Below are positions 16,710 through 26,041 of a stretch of DNA of 60,995 nucleotides, piece by piece. The translations under genes were made by a program, and so were the position numbers. The stretch comes from Thermoflexibacter ruber (GTDB lineage Bacteria > Bacteroidota > Bacteroidia > Cytophagales > Thermoflexibacteraceae). The notes below the pieces were generated by a model. It was not told the origin of the DNA. It searched no databases and saw nothing but the letters and a program-made list of their open reading frames with translations. Location: positions 1-60,995 of the forward strand of contig NZ_FONY01000035.1 of the NCBI RefSeq assembly GCF_900113045.1. The letters run 5' to 3'. Numbering within the stretch: position 1 is the stretch's first letter; every line of letters starts with the position of its first letter.

Positions 16710-18407
16710 ATGCCTTTTTATCTTACTTTCAAGTATTTATTGATACTCTTTTTCCTGTTGCTTATTGGGGTTTTCCCTTGCTGGGCAAAACAAATGCTAC
16801 CACTTCGTGCCAATTCAACAAATATCAATTTGAAAGCATATTTGAGTATCTACAGCGATTTTTCTATGCAAGAGTCTCTCAACAGCATTATTCAGCATCA
16901 AAAAAAGGGCGATTTTAAAAAAATAGATACGCAATATATCATTTTTGGAGGTCAAGTAGCTTATCATTGGACACATTTTGTCATAGATTACCAAGATAGT
17001 CTGCCACAAACTTTTTATTTGGTGGTGGACTATCCCATTCTCAATGAGGTTCATGTGTATTTTGATGGCAAAAAACTTTCTGCTGGTGCAGACTTGCCTT
17101 TATCAATAAGAGAGTCGAAGGAACATCTTTTTGTTTTTCCTTTGGAAATAAAAAGTAAAAAAACATCTACCATTTTTATCCAAACCTTTAAACGCGAAGG
17201 TGTAGCCAAACTTCCTGTATCGCTTTACGCACCTGAAGAATATCAACAAACCTTGCAACAATCCTTTTACCTGCTTGGTGGGTACTTTGTCTTTTTATTG
17301 CTTACTATCCTGATTAACTTAGGACTATTTGTAGTTTTTCATGAAAAAGTGTATGGATTCTATGCCATTTATATCTCTGGGCTTTGGGTACATCAGTTCA
17401 ACAATGCAGGGTTTGCCTCCTTATTTTGGGGAGAGAACTATCATCTGTATTTGCAAAAAGTAAATTTTATTTCTCTTACTATTTTCTCAGTGAGTTTTTT
17501 ACAATTTGCCTATCACTTGCTCAATCCTCCTTCCCAAAAGCCCTTTCGTTTTTTCCAGCTATATGTTTACTATGCAAGTATATTTGCTTTTTTACTGGTG
17601 TTTCCTTTATTTATAGAAATCTCCTCTCCAAACTTCAAACTAATTCATTACTTTATTACTCGGCTTTGGTTTATCTGCTCGGTTACAGTCATGGTGATAG
17701 GAATGATGAAAAATATGCGGCAAAGAAATTGGATAGCTTACTATTTTGCTTTGAGTCTTTTACCTATGATACTGATAACCTTTTACTTTAATCTAAGAGA
17801 TGGGCAAGTTATTCGCGCTTCTGATTTCTTACATTATGGTCTTCCCTTGGCAAGCACTGTAGAGATTATTTTACTTTTTGTTGCTCTATTATATCGCTTA
17901 AAATACCTACAAAAGGAAAAGGAACAGGTGTTAAAAAAACTTCAAGCAATTATTAATCAAGAAGAAAACTTAACAGAGGAAGAAAATCTTAGCAAATCCT
18001 TGCAAGAATTAGAGATTGTTACGCACCATCTACCCACTTATTTCCAAAGTAAAGCAAGTGAAGAAGAACTTGCCCAATCACATCAGAAATTAATAGAGGT
18101 GATGCAAAAAGAAAGCCCTTATTTAGATGCTACTTTGACCTTAGGCAAGTTGGCAAGTAAGCTATTTACTACTCCTCACCAACTTTCGCAAGTCATTAAT
18201 CAAATAGAAGGAAAAAATTTTAATGATTTCATTAATGAGTACAGGGTACGACTTGCTCAGGAAAAACTAAAAGATGAGCAGTTCAACCACCTGACTATAG
18301 AAAGTATAGGAAAAAACTGTGGTTTCAGTTCTAAATCAACTTTTTATGCTGCTTTTAAGAAATTTACCCAAACTACCCCTACCGAGTATAGAAAAATGAA
18401 AGACTGA
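16710..18407 (+). CDS. 7TM-DISM sensor fused to AraC-type DNA-binding domain
   Basis: The 565-residue protein has a signal-like N-terminus, then a periplasmic beta domain of the 7TMR-DISM extracellular type at about residues 30-175 (including FIFPLEIKSKK-like strands). Seven hydrophobic helices follow at about 180-400 (LLGGYFVFLLLTILINLGLFVVF and onward) and a short coiled coil (YLQKEKEQVLKKLQ). The C-terminal 100 residues are an AraC double helix-turn-helix, with LASKLFTTPHQLSQVINQ and FNDFINEYRVRLAQEKL ending in FSSKSTFYAAFKKF and TPTEYRK. It should be a membrane-bound transcription factor that senses a periplasmic ligand. The ligand and target genes are unknown; the PKD lipoprotein gene downstream is a possible target. 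Confidence 0.9.
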   Translation: MPFYLTFKYLLILFFLLLIGVFPCWAKQMLPLRANSTNINLKAYLSIYSDFSMQESLNSIIQHQKKGDFKKIDTQYIIFGGQVAYHWTHFVIDYQDSLPQTFYLVVDYPILNEVHVYFDGKKLSAGADLPLSIRESKEHLFVFPLEIKSKKTSTIFIQTFKREGVAKLPVSLYAPEEYQQTLQQSFYLLGGYFVFLLLTILINLGLFVVFHEKVYGFYAIYISGLWVHQFNNAGFASLFWGENYHLYLQKVNFISLTIFSVSFLQFAYHLLNPPSQKPFRFFQLYVYYASIFAFLLVFPLFIEISSPNFKLIHYFITRLWFICSVTVMVIGMMKNMRQRNWIAYYFALSLLPMILITFYFNLRDGQVIRASDFLHYGLPLASTVEIILLFVALLYRLKYLQKEKEQVLKKLQAIINQEENLTEEENLSKSLQELEIVTHHLPTYFQSKASEEELAQSHQKLIEVMQKESPYLDATLTLGKLASKLFTTPHQLSQVINQIEGKNFNDFINEYRVRLAQEKLKDEQFNHLTIESIGKNCGFSSKSTFYAAFKKFTQTTPTEYRKMKD

Positions 18408-18543
18408 TAATACCATCCAAACAGATTGCCGAGCTACAATCATATTGTCCGAAGTTATAATTCGGGACAACAACTGCTTGATTTTCTTATTTAGCAAGAT
18501 GACTTTTGCGTAAATAAAAGTCCATACCAAATTATTATTAAGC

Positions 18544-20328
18544 ATGAAAAAACTAATTAAAAAAACACTTTTTACGTTAATTCTATTGTTATTTTATTTG
18601 TTTTACGTTTCTGCTTGCGGACCCAAGTCCGAGCCAGAGCCAGATGCCGTTGCTTCTTTTACGTTTAGTCCTTCTGCACCTAAGAATACAGAAACCGTAA
18701 CTTTTACTAATACTTCGCAAAACGCAGTAAGCTACGAGTGGTCTTCCAGCCCTACGGCTTTTTCTTCCAGAGAAGTCAATCCCTCTTTCCAATTTACTCA
18801 AGGTGGAACCTACCAAATTACTCTGCGTGCGACGGGAAAGAATGGCAAAGTAGTTTCTACCTCTCAAAACCTGACAGTTACCGAAGTTCCCCAACCTATA
18901 GTAGATTTTACTTTTAGCCCTGCTAACCCTGTTGTTAACGAAGTTGTTACCTTTACTTCTACCGTGAGTAATGCTACTTCCTTAGCTTGGTCGTCCAACC
19001 CTGCGGGTTTTACCTCTTCAGCAGCTAATCCTACTTTTGCCTTTACCCAAGCGGGTACGTACCAAATTACCTTGAAAGCTACAGGCGAAGGAGGGACATT
19101 AGAAGTAAGTAAGACCTTGACCGTTACTACTCCTAAACCTACCGCCGACTTCAGTTTCAGTCCCAATAGCCCTATGGTAGGAGAAGTTGTTACTTTTACC
19201 TCGACTGTAAGTAATGCTACTTCTTTAGCTTGGTCGTCCAGCCCTGCGGGTTTTACCTCTACAGCGGCTAACCCTACTTTTACCTTTACCCAAGCAGGTA
19301 CTTACCAAATTACTTTGAAAGCTACAGGAAACGGGGGAACAGTAGAAATAACTAAAACAATTACTATCAGAGCGGCGGCTGTAGCTGCAGACTTTTCCTT
19401 TAGCCCTGCCGAGCCTGAAGAAGGACAAGAAGTAAGTTTTGAAAACAAAAGCACTAATGCGGATACTTATACATGGGACTTTGGAGGTGGGAAAACCTCT
19501 GTGGAGAAAAATCCTAAGTTTACTTTTGATAAAGCAGGAGATTATACAGTTAAACTTACTGCCAAAGGTGCAGGAGGAGAGGCTACAATTACTAAAAATA
19601 TCAAAGTAAAAGCTAAAGCGGGAACAGGTAACAATGCAGTTTGCAAGCAAGCCAATAAGTGTAATCTTCCTTTGTGTTATGTAACAAAAATTACCGGCAC
19701 AGTAACAGGAGGAACACTGAACAGCACTTTTGAGTACAAAACAATAGCAGGTATTAAAGTAGTTGCTAAACTTACCAATACTGTCAATGCAAGTGGAGTA
19801 ATGGTTAGCACAACAAGCACTTATGACTATGATAGCCAAGCACGTAACACTACTATCACTACAGTAACCCAAAATCCCTTTGCAACTACTACCGTAGTTA
19901 CTACCATTATTTACAATGGCTGTGTGAAAACAAGGGAAAATTCTTCTACGAATGGAGTAGCTACAGGCTATACTTTGTTTGAATATGATGCAAGCGGCAG
20001 AATGACCAAAAGCACTAACTACAATATCTCGAACCAAGTAACAGGTTATACTACTTTTGAGAACTTCAATGCCCAAGATTTGCCTCAAACACAAAAGACT
20101 TTTGGAGCAAATGGAAATTTGGTTTCTACTACTACACTTACTTACCAAAACTGCCAACCTGTACGAATTATTGGCAAGGATAGTGTAGGCAATACAGTAT
20201 TAGACCAAACAGATGAGTTAGGAGCCAATGGCTTGATAGGGAAAAGTACCTCTATCAGTACTATTTCTCAGGCTGGAATTAATGTTTCTACCACTACCAT
20301 AGTTACTTACGAGTATCAATGTGAGTAA
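18544..20328 (+). CDS. Lipoprotein with four PKD domains and YD-like C-terminus
   Basis: Lipid attachment is expected at Cys25 (LFYVSACGP). Four PKD units follow at about residues 33-112, 117-197, 199-275 and 280-355, each starting with a variant of ADFSFSPxxPxxGExVTF. The last unit has the classical YTWDFGGGK. Units two and three are nearly identical, also at DNA level. A C-terminal region of about 220 residues has the tyrosine-aspartate phrases TYDYDSQARNTTITTV and FEYDASGRMTKSTNY, similar to YD/RHS repeats. The protein is probably displayed on the outer membrane for adhesion or binding of extracellular polymers. A hairpin follows the stop. Confidence 0.88.
   Translation: MKKLIKKTLFTLILLLFYLFYVSACGPKSEPEPDAVASFTFSPSAPKNTETVTFTNTSQNAVSYEWSSSPTAFSSREVNPSFQFTQGGTYQITLRATGKNGKVVSTSQNLTVTEVPQPIVDFTFSPANPVVNEVVTFTSTVSNATSLAWSSNPAGFTSSAANPTFAFTQAGTYQITLKATGEGGTLEVSKTLTVTTPKPTADFSFSPNSPMVGEVVTFTSTVSNATSLAWSSSPAGFTSTAANPTFTFTQAGTYQITLKATGNGGTVEITKTITIRAAAVAADFSFSPAEPEEGQEVSFENKSTNADTYTWDFGGGKTSVEKNPKFTFDKAGDYTVKLTAKGAGGEATITKNIKVKAKAGTGNNAVCKQANKCNLPLCYVTKITGTVTGGTLNSTFEYKTIAGIKVVAKLTNTVNASGVMVSTTSTYDYDSQARNTTITTVTQNPFATTTVVTTIIYNGCVKTRENSSTNGVATGYTLFEYDASGRMTKSTNYNISNQVTGYTTFENFNAQDLPQTQKTFGANGNLVSTTTLTYQNCQPVRIIGKDSVGNTVLDQTDELGANGLIGKSTSISTISQAGINVSTTTIVTYEYQCE
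18940..19337 (+). repeat. Tandem duplication within the PKD gene
   Basis: About 155 bases at 18940-19095 recur at 19182-19337 with only scattered substitutions, including the shared run AGCTTGGTCGTCCA and the block encoding AGTYQITLKATG. The two units encode PKD domains two and three, so this is an in-frame domain duplication. Confidence 0.75.
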
Positions 20329-20337
20329 AGATTTAGA

Positions 20338-20388
20338 TGATACTCCGCCTTGATGGGCAGAATAATTCTCTCTATTAAGGCGGAGTAT
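20338..20388 (+). terminator. Hairpin after the PKD lipoprotein gene
   Basis: ATACTCCGCCTT at 20340-20351 pairs perfectly with AAGGCGGAGTAT at 20377-20388. The stem is 12 bp with a 25-base loop and starts just after the stop codon. No clear T-tract follows, so termination is probable but not certain. Confidence 0.5.
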
Positions 20389-20594
20389 ATTAGATAACTT
20401 GGTTAAATAATTTACGTTTTTTAGTTTTAAATTTATCAAATTTATGATTCCACAAATAATTTGCTAAATATTTTGATAGGAGTAATAGTAGCTTCAATTT
20501 CTTTTAGTATCATTTCATAGTGGGAAAATTGCTATATTTGTTTGAGCAATTTTCCCTTCTTTGGATAAAAATAAAAAACTCATACTTGTCTCCC

Positions 20595-23500
20595 CTACTT
20601 CCTTCCCTTCTCCTTCCCTTCTACTGTTTGCAGATATTTTACTAAGTTTACTACCTCCTCCTCGCTGAGGTTGTCAAAGAGTCCAACAGGCATCAAGGAA
20701 GTCGGCATGACTTCATGCGATTGAATATCAGACTTATTGATGAGGGTAATGTCCTGCCCTACGATTCGCATGGAAATCTGGCGTTCGTTTTCTGAAACTA
20801 CATTGCCAGAGTAGATGCGTCCATCTCTGGTAGTAATCACAACTAACTTGTAATCGTCTTGGATTTCTGCACTTGGGTTCAATACGTTGAATAAGATGTA
20901 GTCCAAACTTCCACGATTAGAGCCTGTTAGGTCAGGTCCGATGTTCCCTCCCTTGCCGTACATCTTGTGGCAGCTACCGCATACTCTTTGGTATAGCAGT
21001 TCCCCTTTCCCGATGTCTGCATTGGCTAAGGCTTTTTCTGTCAAAATTCTTTGATACTTCAAATAAGATTTTTCTATGGAAGGCTCTTGCTCTATGGGGC
21101 CCCAAACTTCTATGAAGCCACTGCCTACTACCCTGAGCAATTGCCTTGCAGTATAGGGTGGTACATCTTTCTTAGGAATGGTTTGGTTTTTAAGGGCTTG
21201 AGTAAGTTGCCAACCGTAGCGAGAACGCGCAGAAAGCGTTTGAATAGCTTGCTGTTTCTCGGCAGGGTTCAATTCGTTGTATTTGTAAATCAGCAACTTG
21301 CCCAAAGATTCCTTGTCATAGTTAGCAATGGCTTGGATTACATCTAAACGTAACTGATTATCATTAAGCAAATTAGGAATTTCTATAGCTAATTCTTCTC
21401 TTTTTCTCGCCGCTACACTCCTCAGGGCTTGCTGACGTTCTGCTAAGGGAGCATTTTTGTTTTTCAAAATTGTCATAGATTTTTCTGTGGCTTCGGTATC
21501 TCCAAAAAGTTGAGCAATTTGAGTAGCTAATTTGGAAGTTTCGCCTTTGGTAGATTGGAGTTTGGTATAAACTGCCTTCCAATTGGTAGGGGCTTTGAGG
21601 TCAAAACGTCCTTCTAAGGCATCTCTCATACCTTCTAATATAAGTGCTTCATTTTTACCATTTTTCCCTAAAACAGCCACTACTATTTCAGGAGCGTTGG
21701 CATCTACGATTCGCCTTGCGATGTATTGGGTTATCAGGGGGATTCTGCTTTGGTTGGCTAAAGTCATGCCGCGAGTAGGGTTAGCTTTTATCAAAGGTTC
21801 TAAGCCAAACCAAATCATTTTGGGTAAGTTGTGGTCTTGGGCATCTTCTGCATGGCTGATGAGTTGCTCTGCTATTTTCCAAGCTGATTCTTGCTCAATT
21901 CTTTGCAAGGCAGAGGCTAAGTAGAGGCGAACTACAGGGGACTTGTCCTCTTTTGCCATGCTTACGAAAGTGTTGAGTGCATCTTGGGGTGGATTTTTGT
22001 CCTCACAAAGCAGCTGAATAGCCCAAGCGCGTAGGTATTCTTCTTTATCTGTCAAATATTTTATTAAATCGTTGTTATTCAAATTATGAGTAATGTGCAA
22101 AGTCCACATTGCCTTTAAGCGAAGGTCTGTATCGGCATTATTTTGAAGTAAATTTTGCAGTGCTGCTACCGCTTCTGGGTCTATTTTTCCTTTGCTTGCC
22201 CTACTTTGCAAAATTACCCTTGCTCTGCGTGTATGCCAATCACTTGGACTTTTCTGTAATTCAACTAATTGCTTATCAGATAATTTTCTCAAATCTGAGT
22301 AGCGACCTTCCCAATTTTGTACTTTGGATTCTTTGGGCATCACCCTAAAAACTCTCCCTGTTTCTCCGTTGAGGACTTCCTGCCCGCAAATATCTGCATC
22401 GTGCCAATCCAAGACGTATAAACCTCCATCGGGTCCTACTTCCATGCTAAAGCCTACCCATTGAGCGTTGTTTGCCATGAGAAAGTCCTCTCCATGCTTG
22501 CCCACAAAACCTGAACCTTTCCTTTCTAAAATATCAGACAAAACGGCGTGTTCGTGAATGTTTGCCATAAAGATTCGCCCCTTATGCTCGACAGGGAAGG
22601 CATCTGATTGATAGACTCTTGCGCCTCCGTGTGCGGAGCGATGGCTGTGGTCAGCAATGGTGCGAATATCGCTGTAAAAATAGGGATTGAAATGTTGTCC
22701 ACCTTGACGGTGATAAATCCCACCTAAGATGATGTGCCAAAGGTGTGGAATCACGCAAGCACTGATAAAAAGCTGCCCTTTGGCATCATAGTCTATGCCC
22801 CAAGGATTGCTAAAGCCATGTGCCACCACTTCAAAAATATCTTTGGTAGGGTGGTATCGCCAAACGCCTCCATTGATGTCCACTCCTTCGCCTTGCAAAA
22901 TATCCTCAGGGAAAGCGTCTTTGTGCTTGTAAAGACGCTTGTCTTTGCCTTGTGGCTTGCGAACTTTGGAAGGAGTAGCAAAGCCTTGACAGCCGTACAG
23001 CCAACCGTCAGGTCCCCAATGCAAGCTATTCAAGGTTTCGTGCCTATCCCTGATTCCCCAGCCTGTCAATCGTATTTCTATGTCTTCCGTATCCGCTACG
23101 TCGTCTTGGTTGCGGTCTGGCACAAAAAGCAAGTGAGGAGGCGCACCCAAAAACAAGCCGTCAAAACCCACTGCCATCGCCGCGGGGAAAGCAATGCCTT
23201 CTAAAAATACTTTCTTAGTATCTGCCACTCCGTCATGGTCAGTATCTTCCAAAATCAGAATACGACTATTTCCTGCATTGGAAAAGCCATGCCCACGAGA
23301 TTCGTAGTCCTTGTTTTCTGCTATCCAAAGCCTTCCCTTGTCGTCCCAACAAAATGCCATAGGCTGGGTAATCATAGGTTCGGAAGCCCACGCATTGACT
23401 TTGAATCCTTCCTTGACCGTTATGTTAGCTACGGCTTCTTCGGGAGTCAAAAACTTGGCATCTCTTCCCTCCTGCTGTGCAATTCCCCAAAGTGCGTAGG

Positions 23501-24419
23501 TCATGCCTTGCCCACTGTACGCACCCCATAATTCATTCATCTGCACATCGTTGAACTCTCCTGTATAGACTACCAATTGATGTTTGATGACTTCTATTTG
23601 CCCTTTTTTAAGTTGCCAATCACTTAATCTGGCGCGTGCTGTCCCTGCTCCTAACTGCCCATCTACTCGCCAATGCTGCGGAAAACCCTTGTTTTCAGGG
23701 TGGTCAAAAATGGCAATGTGCGCTCTGTCTTGCCTTCCTTCTATTTTCATGCCTATATCTACCCACATTGCTCGCTGTCCTTCTGCCTTTTCATTTCTCT
23801 GGCGCGCCGCATTGATGACCTCGCCATCTATTCCTTCTTTCCAAGGCATACGAATAAAAAGCCCACCGTAATCGTATTTGCCAAAAGTTACCTCTGTTTG
23901 TGCTTCTCCTGTCCATTCTACATTGAGAAAATATCTACCATTTTCCTCACTCATTGCCCAAGTCTGTGTTTCGGTCAAGACTGATTTTCCCTGCTCATCG
24001 AGCAAGTCGTAAACCGTTTCCCATTTGACCTCTGTTCCCTTGTTTTTAATGACTTTGGCAGAAATTTTTTTCCAATAATCACCTTCGGGGTGATGAAAAT
24101 AATCTCGCCCGTTGATGCGTGTATAGCCCCAATAAATCCCTGTTTGGTGTTTGTGATGACCTGGACTATATTCCGTTAATATTCCTTTGCCGTCAGGGGC
24201 TACAATGGGGTGCAAGTAAGGGCGAAAATCAGCTTTGGCTACTTGGGTGAGAATAGGTGTTTTTTCATTCAGACGAAAAACAGTTATCATGCCTGTTTGC
24301 TCATCGTGTACTATGCTCAATTCGGTTTTCTGCAGTAGAGTTTGTTGTTGGCTTTTTCTGACCTCGAGCCAAATAAAACTAAAACAAATCAAAGGCAATA
24401 AAATCAGTGAGGTTTTCAT
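20595..24419 (-). CDS. DUF6807 / dehydrogenase-propeller / HEAT / cytochrome c fusion protein
   Basis: A 1274-residue secreted protein with an N-terminal signal (MKTSLILLPLICFSF). Residues 30-320 form a PmoA-related DUF6807 domain (GHHKHQTGIYWGYTRING, then YDYGGLFIRMPW). Residues 325-700 form a sugar/sorbosone-dehydrogenase-like beta-propeller of the PVC-type membrane-bound dehydrogenase kind (FCWDDKGRLWIAENKDY, NSLHWGPDGWLYGCQGF, VGPDGGLYVLDWHDADICG). Helical HEAT-like repeats fill about 720-1020. The C-terminal part is a class I cytochrome c with CGSCH (Cys1147, Cys1150, His1151) followed by GGNIGPDLTGSNR. It probably oxidises sugars or sugar derivatives in the periplasm and passes electrons to its own haem. 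It stands alone, with no partner oxidoreductase nearby. Confidence 0.88.
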   Translation of the reverse strand: MKTSLILLPLICFSFIWLEVRKSQQQTLLQKTELSIVHDEQTGMITVFRLNEKTPILTQVAKADFRPYLHPIVAPDGKGILTEYSPGHHKHQTGIYWGYTRINGRDYFHHPEGDYWKKISAKVIKNKGTEVKWETVYDLLDEQGKSVLTETQTWAMSEENGRYFLNVEWTGEAQTEVTFGKYDYGGLFIRMPWKEGIDGEVINAARQRNEKAEGQRAMWVDIGMKIEGRQDRAHIAIFDHPENKGFPQHWRVDGQLGAGTARARLSDWQLKKGQIEVIKHQLVVYTGEFNDVQMNELWGAYSGQGMTYALWGIAQQEGRDAKFLTPEEAVANITVKEGFKVNAWASEPMITQPMAFCWDDKGRLWIAENKDYESRGHGFSNAGNSRILILEDTDHDGVADTKKVFLEGIAFPAAMAVGFDGLFLGAPPHLLFVPDRNQDDVADTEDIEIRLTGWGIRDRHETLNSLHWGPDGWLYGCQGFATPSKVRKPQGKDKRLYKHKDAFPEDILQGEGVDINGGVWRYHPTKDIFEVVAHGFSNPWGIDYDAKGQLFISACVIPHLWHIILGGIYHRQGGQHFNPYFYSDIRTIADHSHRSAHGGARVYQSDAFPVEHKGRIFMANIHEHAVLSDILERKGSGFVGKHGEDFLMANNAQWVGFSMEVGPDGGLYVLDWHDADICGQEVLNGETGRVFRVMPKESKVQNWEGRYSDLRKLSDKQLVELQKSPSDWHTRRARVILQSRASKGKIDPEAVAALQNLLQNNADTDLRLKAMWTLHITHNLNNNDLIKYLTDKEEYLRAWAIQLLCEDKNPPQDALNTFVSMAKEDKSPVVRLYLASALQRIEQESAWKIAEQLISHAEDAQDHNLPKMIWFGLEPLIKANPTRGMTLANQSRIPLITQYIARRIVDANAPEIVVAVLGKNGKNEALILEGMRDALEGRFDLKAPTNWKAVYTKLQSTKGETSKLATQIAQLFGDTEATEKSMTILKNKNAPLAERQQALRSVAARKREELAIEIPNLLNDNQLRLDVIQAIANYDKESLGKLLIYKYNELNPAEKQQAIQTLSARSRYGWQLTQALKNQTIPKKDVPPYTARQLLRVVGSGFIEVWGPIEQEPSIEKSYLKYQRILTEKALANADIGKGELLYQRVCGSCHKMYGKGGNIGPDLTGSNRGSLDYILFNVLNPSAEIQDDYKLVVITTRDGRIYSGNVVSENERQISMRIVGQDITLINKSDIQSHEVMPTSLMPVGLFDNLSEEEVVNLVKYLQTVEGKEKGRK

Positions 24420-24735
24420 ATTTTACCATGTATTTAGTTTCTATTCCAATAAGCATTGCTTTTTGCAATATAGAGATTTATAAGCTTAAAGTAGTTCTTT
24501 TTGTAACAAATGTTCAGATGTAAAGTTTGTAGTGTTTTTACTGAGTCATAAGAATAAAGTGTTAAAGGTAGGTTATGAAACTACTTTTATAGAAATAGAA
24601 AAATCAATAAAGAGATTCTAACCGATAACATAGAAAAAATTTTATATGAAATGAGAAATTCCTTTTAAACTTTGAGAAGCCAACTGCCTCTAATAGAAAA
24701 TTTCAATTTACTACTCACACTAAAAAATGATAGAG
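24420..24735. other. Divergent intergenic region without a gene
   Basis: About 315 AT-rich bases lie between the DUF6807 fusion gene and the esterase gene. A small hairpin, ATTGC-TTTTT-GCAAT, lies near 24457. No open frame with coding character and no full promoter consensus were found. Confidence 0.4.
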
Positions 24736-25674
24736 ATGAAAAAACTAACAAAGATTAAAGTATTATTCATTTTGCTTTTCTTCATATTTATTGCTTTTTC
24801 CTGTAAAGAAGACTCAGCTATTTCTCCTAAGACTGAGCAGAGAGTAGAAGGTAGCTTGTTGGTAGATGGTATTCAACGCACTTATTTACTCAATCTTCCC
24901 CCCAATTACGATGAGGCTACTGACTTTGCCTTAGTAATTGCTATGCACGGTGCAGGAGGGAAAGCTACACAGATGGAAAGCGATTATTTGCTGACTGAAA
25001 AAGCCAATAGCAGCAAGTTTGTAATTGTTTATCCCGAAAGAGTCCAAAGCAGTGGGATATTGGGGGTAAGAACTTGGAATGCAGGTACTTGCTGCGACTA
25101 TGCGGTAGAAAAACAAATAGATGATGTAAAATATATCAGTCTTTTGATAGATGAACTACTAAAAAAATATCCTAAAATCAATCCGAAAAAAGTATATGCT
25201 ACGGGCATGTCTAATGGAGGCATGATGTCTTATAGATTGGCTTGTGAACTATCTCATAAAATAGCAGCAATCGCTCCTGTTGCCTGCTCTATGGTAACAG
25301 TAAAGCCGTGCAATCCTTCAAGAGCTGTACCTATTTTGCATATTCACTCCAAATTAGATGAGAAAGTACCTTATCAGGGAGGTATAGGAATATTTGGCTA
25401 TTACTTCCCTCCTGTGGAGGCAGGAATAGATACGTGGCTAAGGAATAATCAATGCCCAGCACAAAGCAAAAAAATCAATGTTTTTGCACAATATACACAT
25501 ATAATATGGGAAAACTGCCTTGCTAACAGTACCATAGAAGTATATCTTACAGAAGATGGAGGACATTCTTGGGCAGGAGGTTTGCACAGCAGAGTATCAG
25601 CAGATGTTCCCTCTAAGGCTATTTCTGCCAATGATTTGATTTGGGCATTTTTCCAAAAATATCAGTTGCCGTAA
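24736..25674 (+). CDS. LpqC/PHB-depolymerase-like esterase lipoprotein (CE1 type)
   Basis: I start the gene at the ATG at 24736 (MKKLTKIKVLFIL); the ATG nine bases earlier only adds MIE. A lipoprotein signal ends at Cys23 (IAFSCKED). The 312-residue protein has the oxyanion motif AMHGAGGKA and the nucleophile elbow TGMSNGGMM with Ser159. It also has an acid in HSKLDEKVPYQGG and a His in EDGGHSWAGG. This is the pattern of poly(3-hydroxybutyrate) depolymerases and feruloyl/acetylxylan esterases. The Trp-Asn-Ala-Gly-Thr-Cys-Cys segment is also typical. It should act on esters at the cell surface; the polymer is unknown. Confidence 0.88.
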   Translation: MKKLTKIKVLFILLFFIFIAFSCKEDSAISPKTEQRVEGSLLVDGIQRTYLLNLPPNYDEATDFALVIAMHGAGGKATQMESDYLLTEKANSSKFVIVYPERVQSSGILGVRTWNAGTCCDYAVEKQIDDVKYISLLIDELLKKYPKINPKKVYATGMSNGGMMSYRLACELSHKIAAIAPVACSMVTVKPCNPSRAVPILHIHSKLDEKVPYQGGIGIFGYYFPPVEAGIDTWLRNNQCPAQSKKINVFAQYTHIIWENCLANSTIEVYLTEDGGHSWAGGLHSRVSADVPSKAISANDLIWAFFQKYQLP

Positions 25675-25717
25675 AAAAATAACTACACATTTTTTATTCT
25701 TTCTGAACTTTTTTATC

Positions 25718-25725
25718 TAACTTTG
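25718..25725 (+). promoter_or_regulatory. Bacteroidota -7 box with a long leader before the MATE gene
   Basis: TAACTTTG is an exact TAnnTTTG match. It lies 317 bases before the preferred MATE start, so a transcript from here would have a leader of about 310 bases. That leader contains a seven-codon frame, MNVLRTL, at 25754, but no riboswitch that I recognise. The rest of 25675-26041 holds no gene that I can support. Confidence 0.35.
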
Positions 25726-26041
25726 CGAAGCAATAATAAACTTCTACGAAATCATGAATGTTTTACGCACCTTGTAGCTCGCCTTCCCAGAGTTTACATC
25801 TTTTACTTCACCTTATTACGAGTTTTAATACTTGTATTCATTTTTTGCTTTTCTAAATAGAGAATCTTAAAAATCTCTCTTTTGTCGGTATTTTTTTCTG
25901 ATAAGTCTTTGACACTTATTTAATTAAATACTTCATCTATGTAACCTATTGCTTGTAAGTATGCAAAAGGAATATCTGTGTGCATTTTCATCAGAGAGCC
26001 ATTGCATAGTTGCGCTTAACTTAAACTTAAACTTTATTTTT

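Noticed and set aside
16580-16918. 112-codon frame overlapping the hydrolase and the 7TM-DISM gene
   Set aside because: It overlaps two real genes in another frame and contains no conserved motif.
19225-20157. 310-codon open frame on the minus strand
   Set aside because: It lies fully inside the PKD lipoprotein gene and is Ser/Cys-rich, as expected for the antisense of a Thr/Ala-rich repeat protein. It has no recognisable domain or start signal.
22109-24483. Several plus-strand frames of 60-156 codons opposite the DUF6807 fusion gene
   Set aside because: They are shadows of a well-supported 1274-codon gene with clear domains.
25675-26041. Possible riboswitch before the MATE gene
   Set aside because: No conserved riboswitch core could be recognised; the length alone is not evidence.
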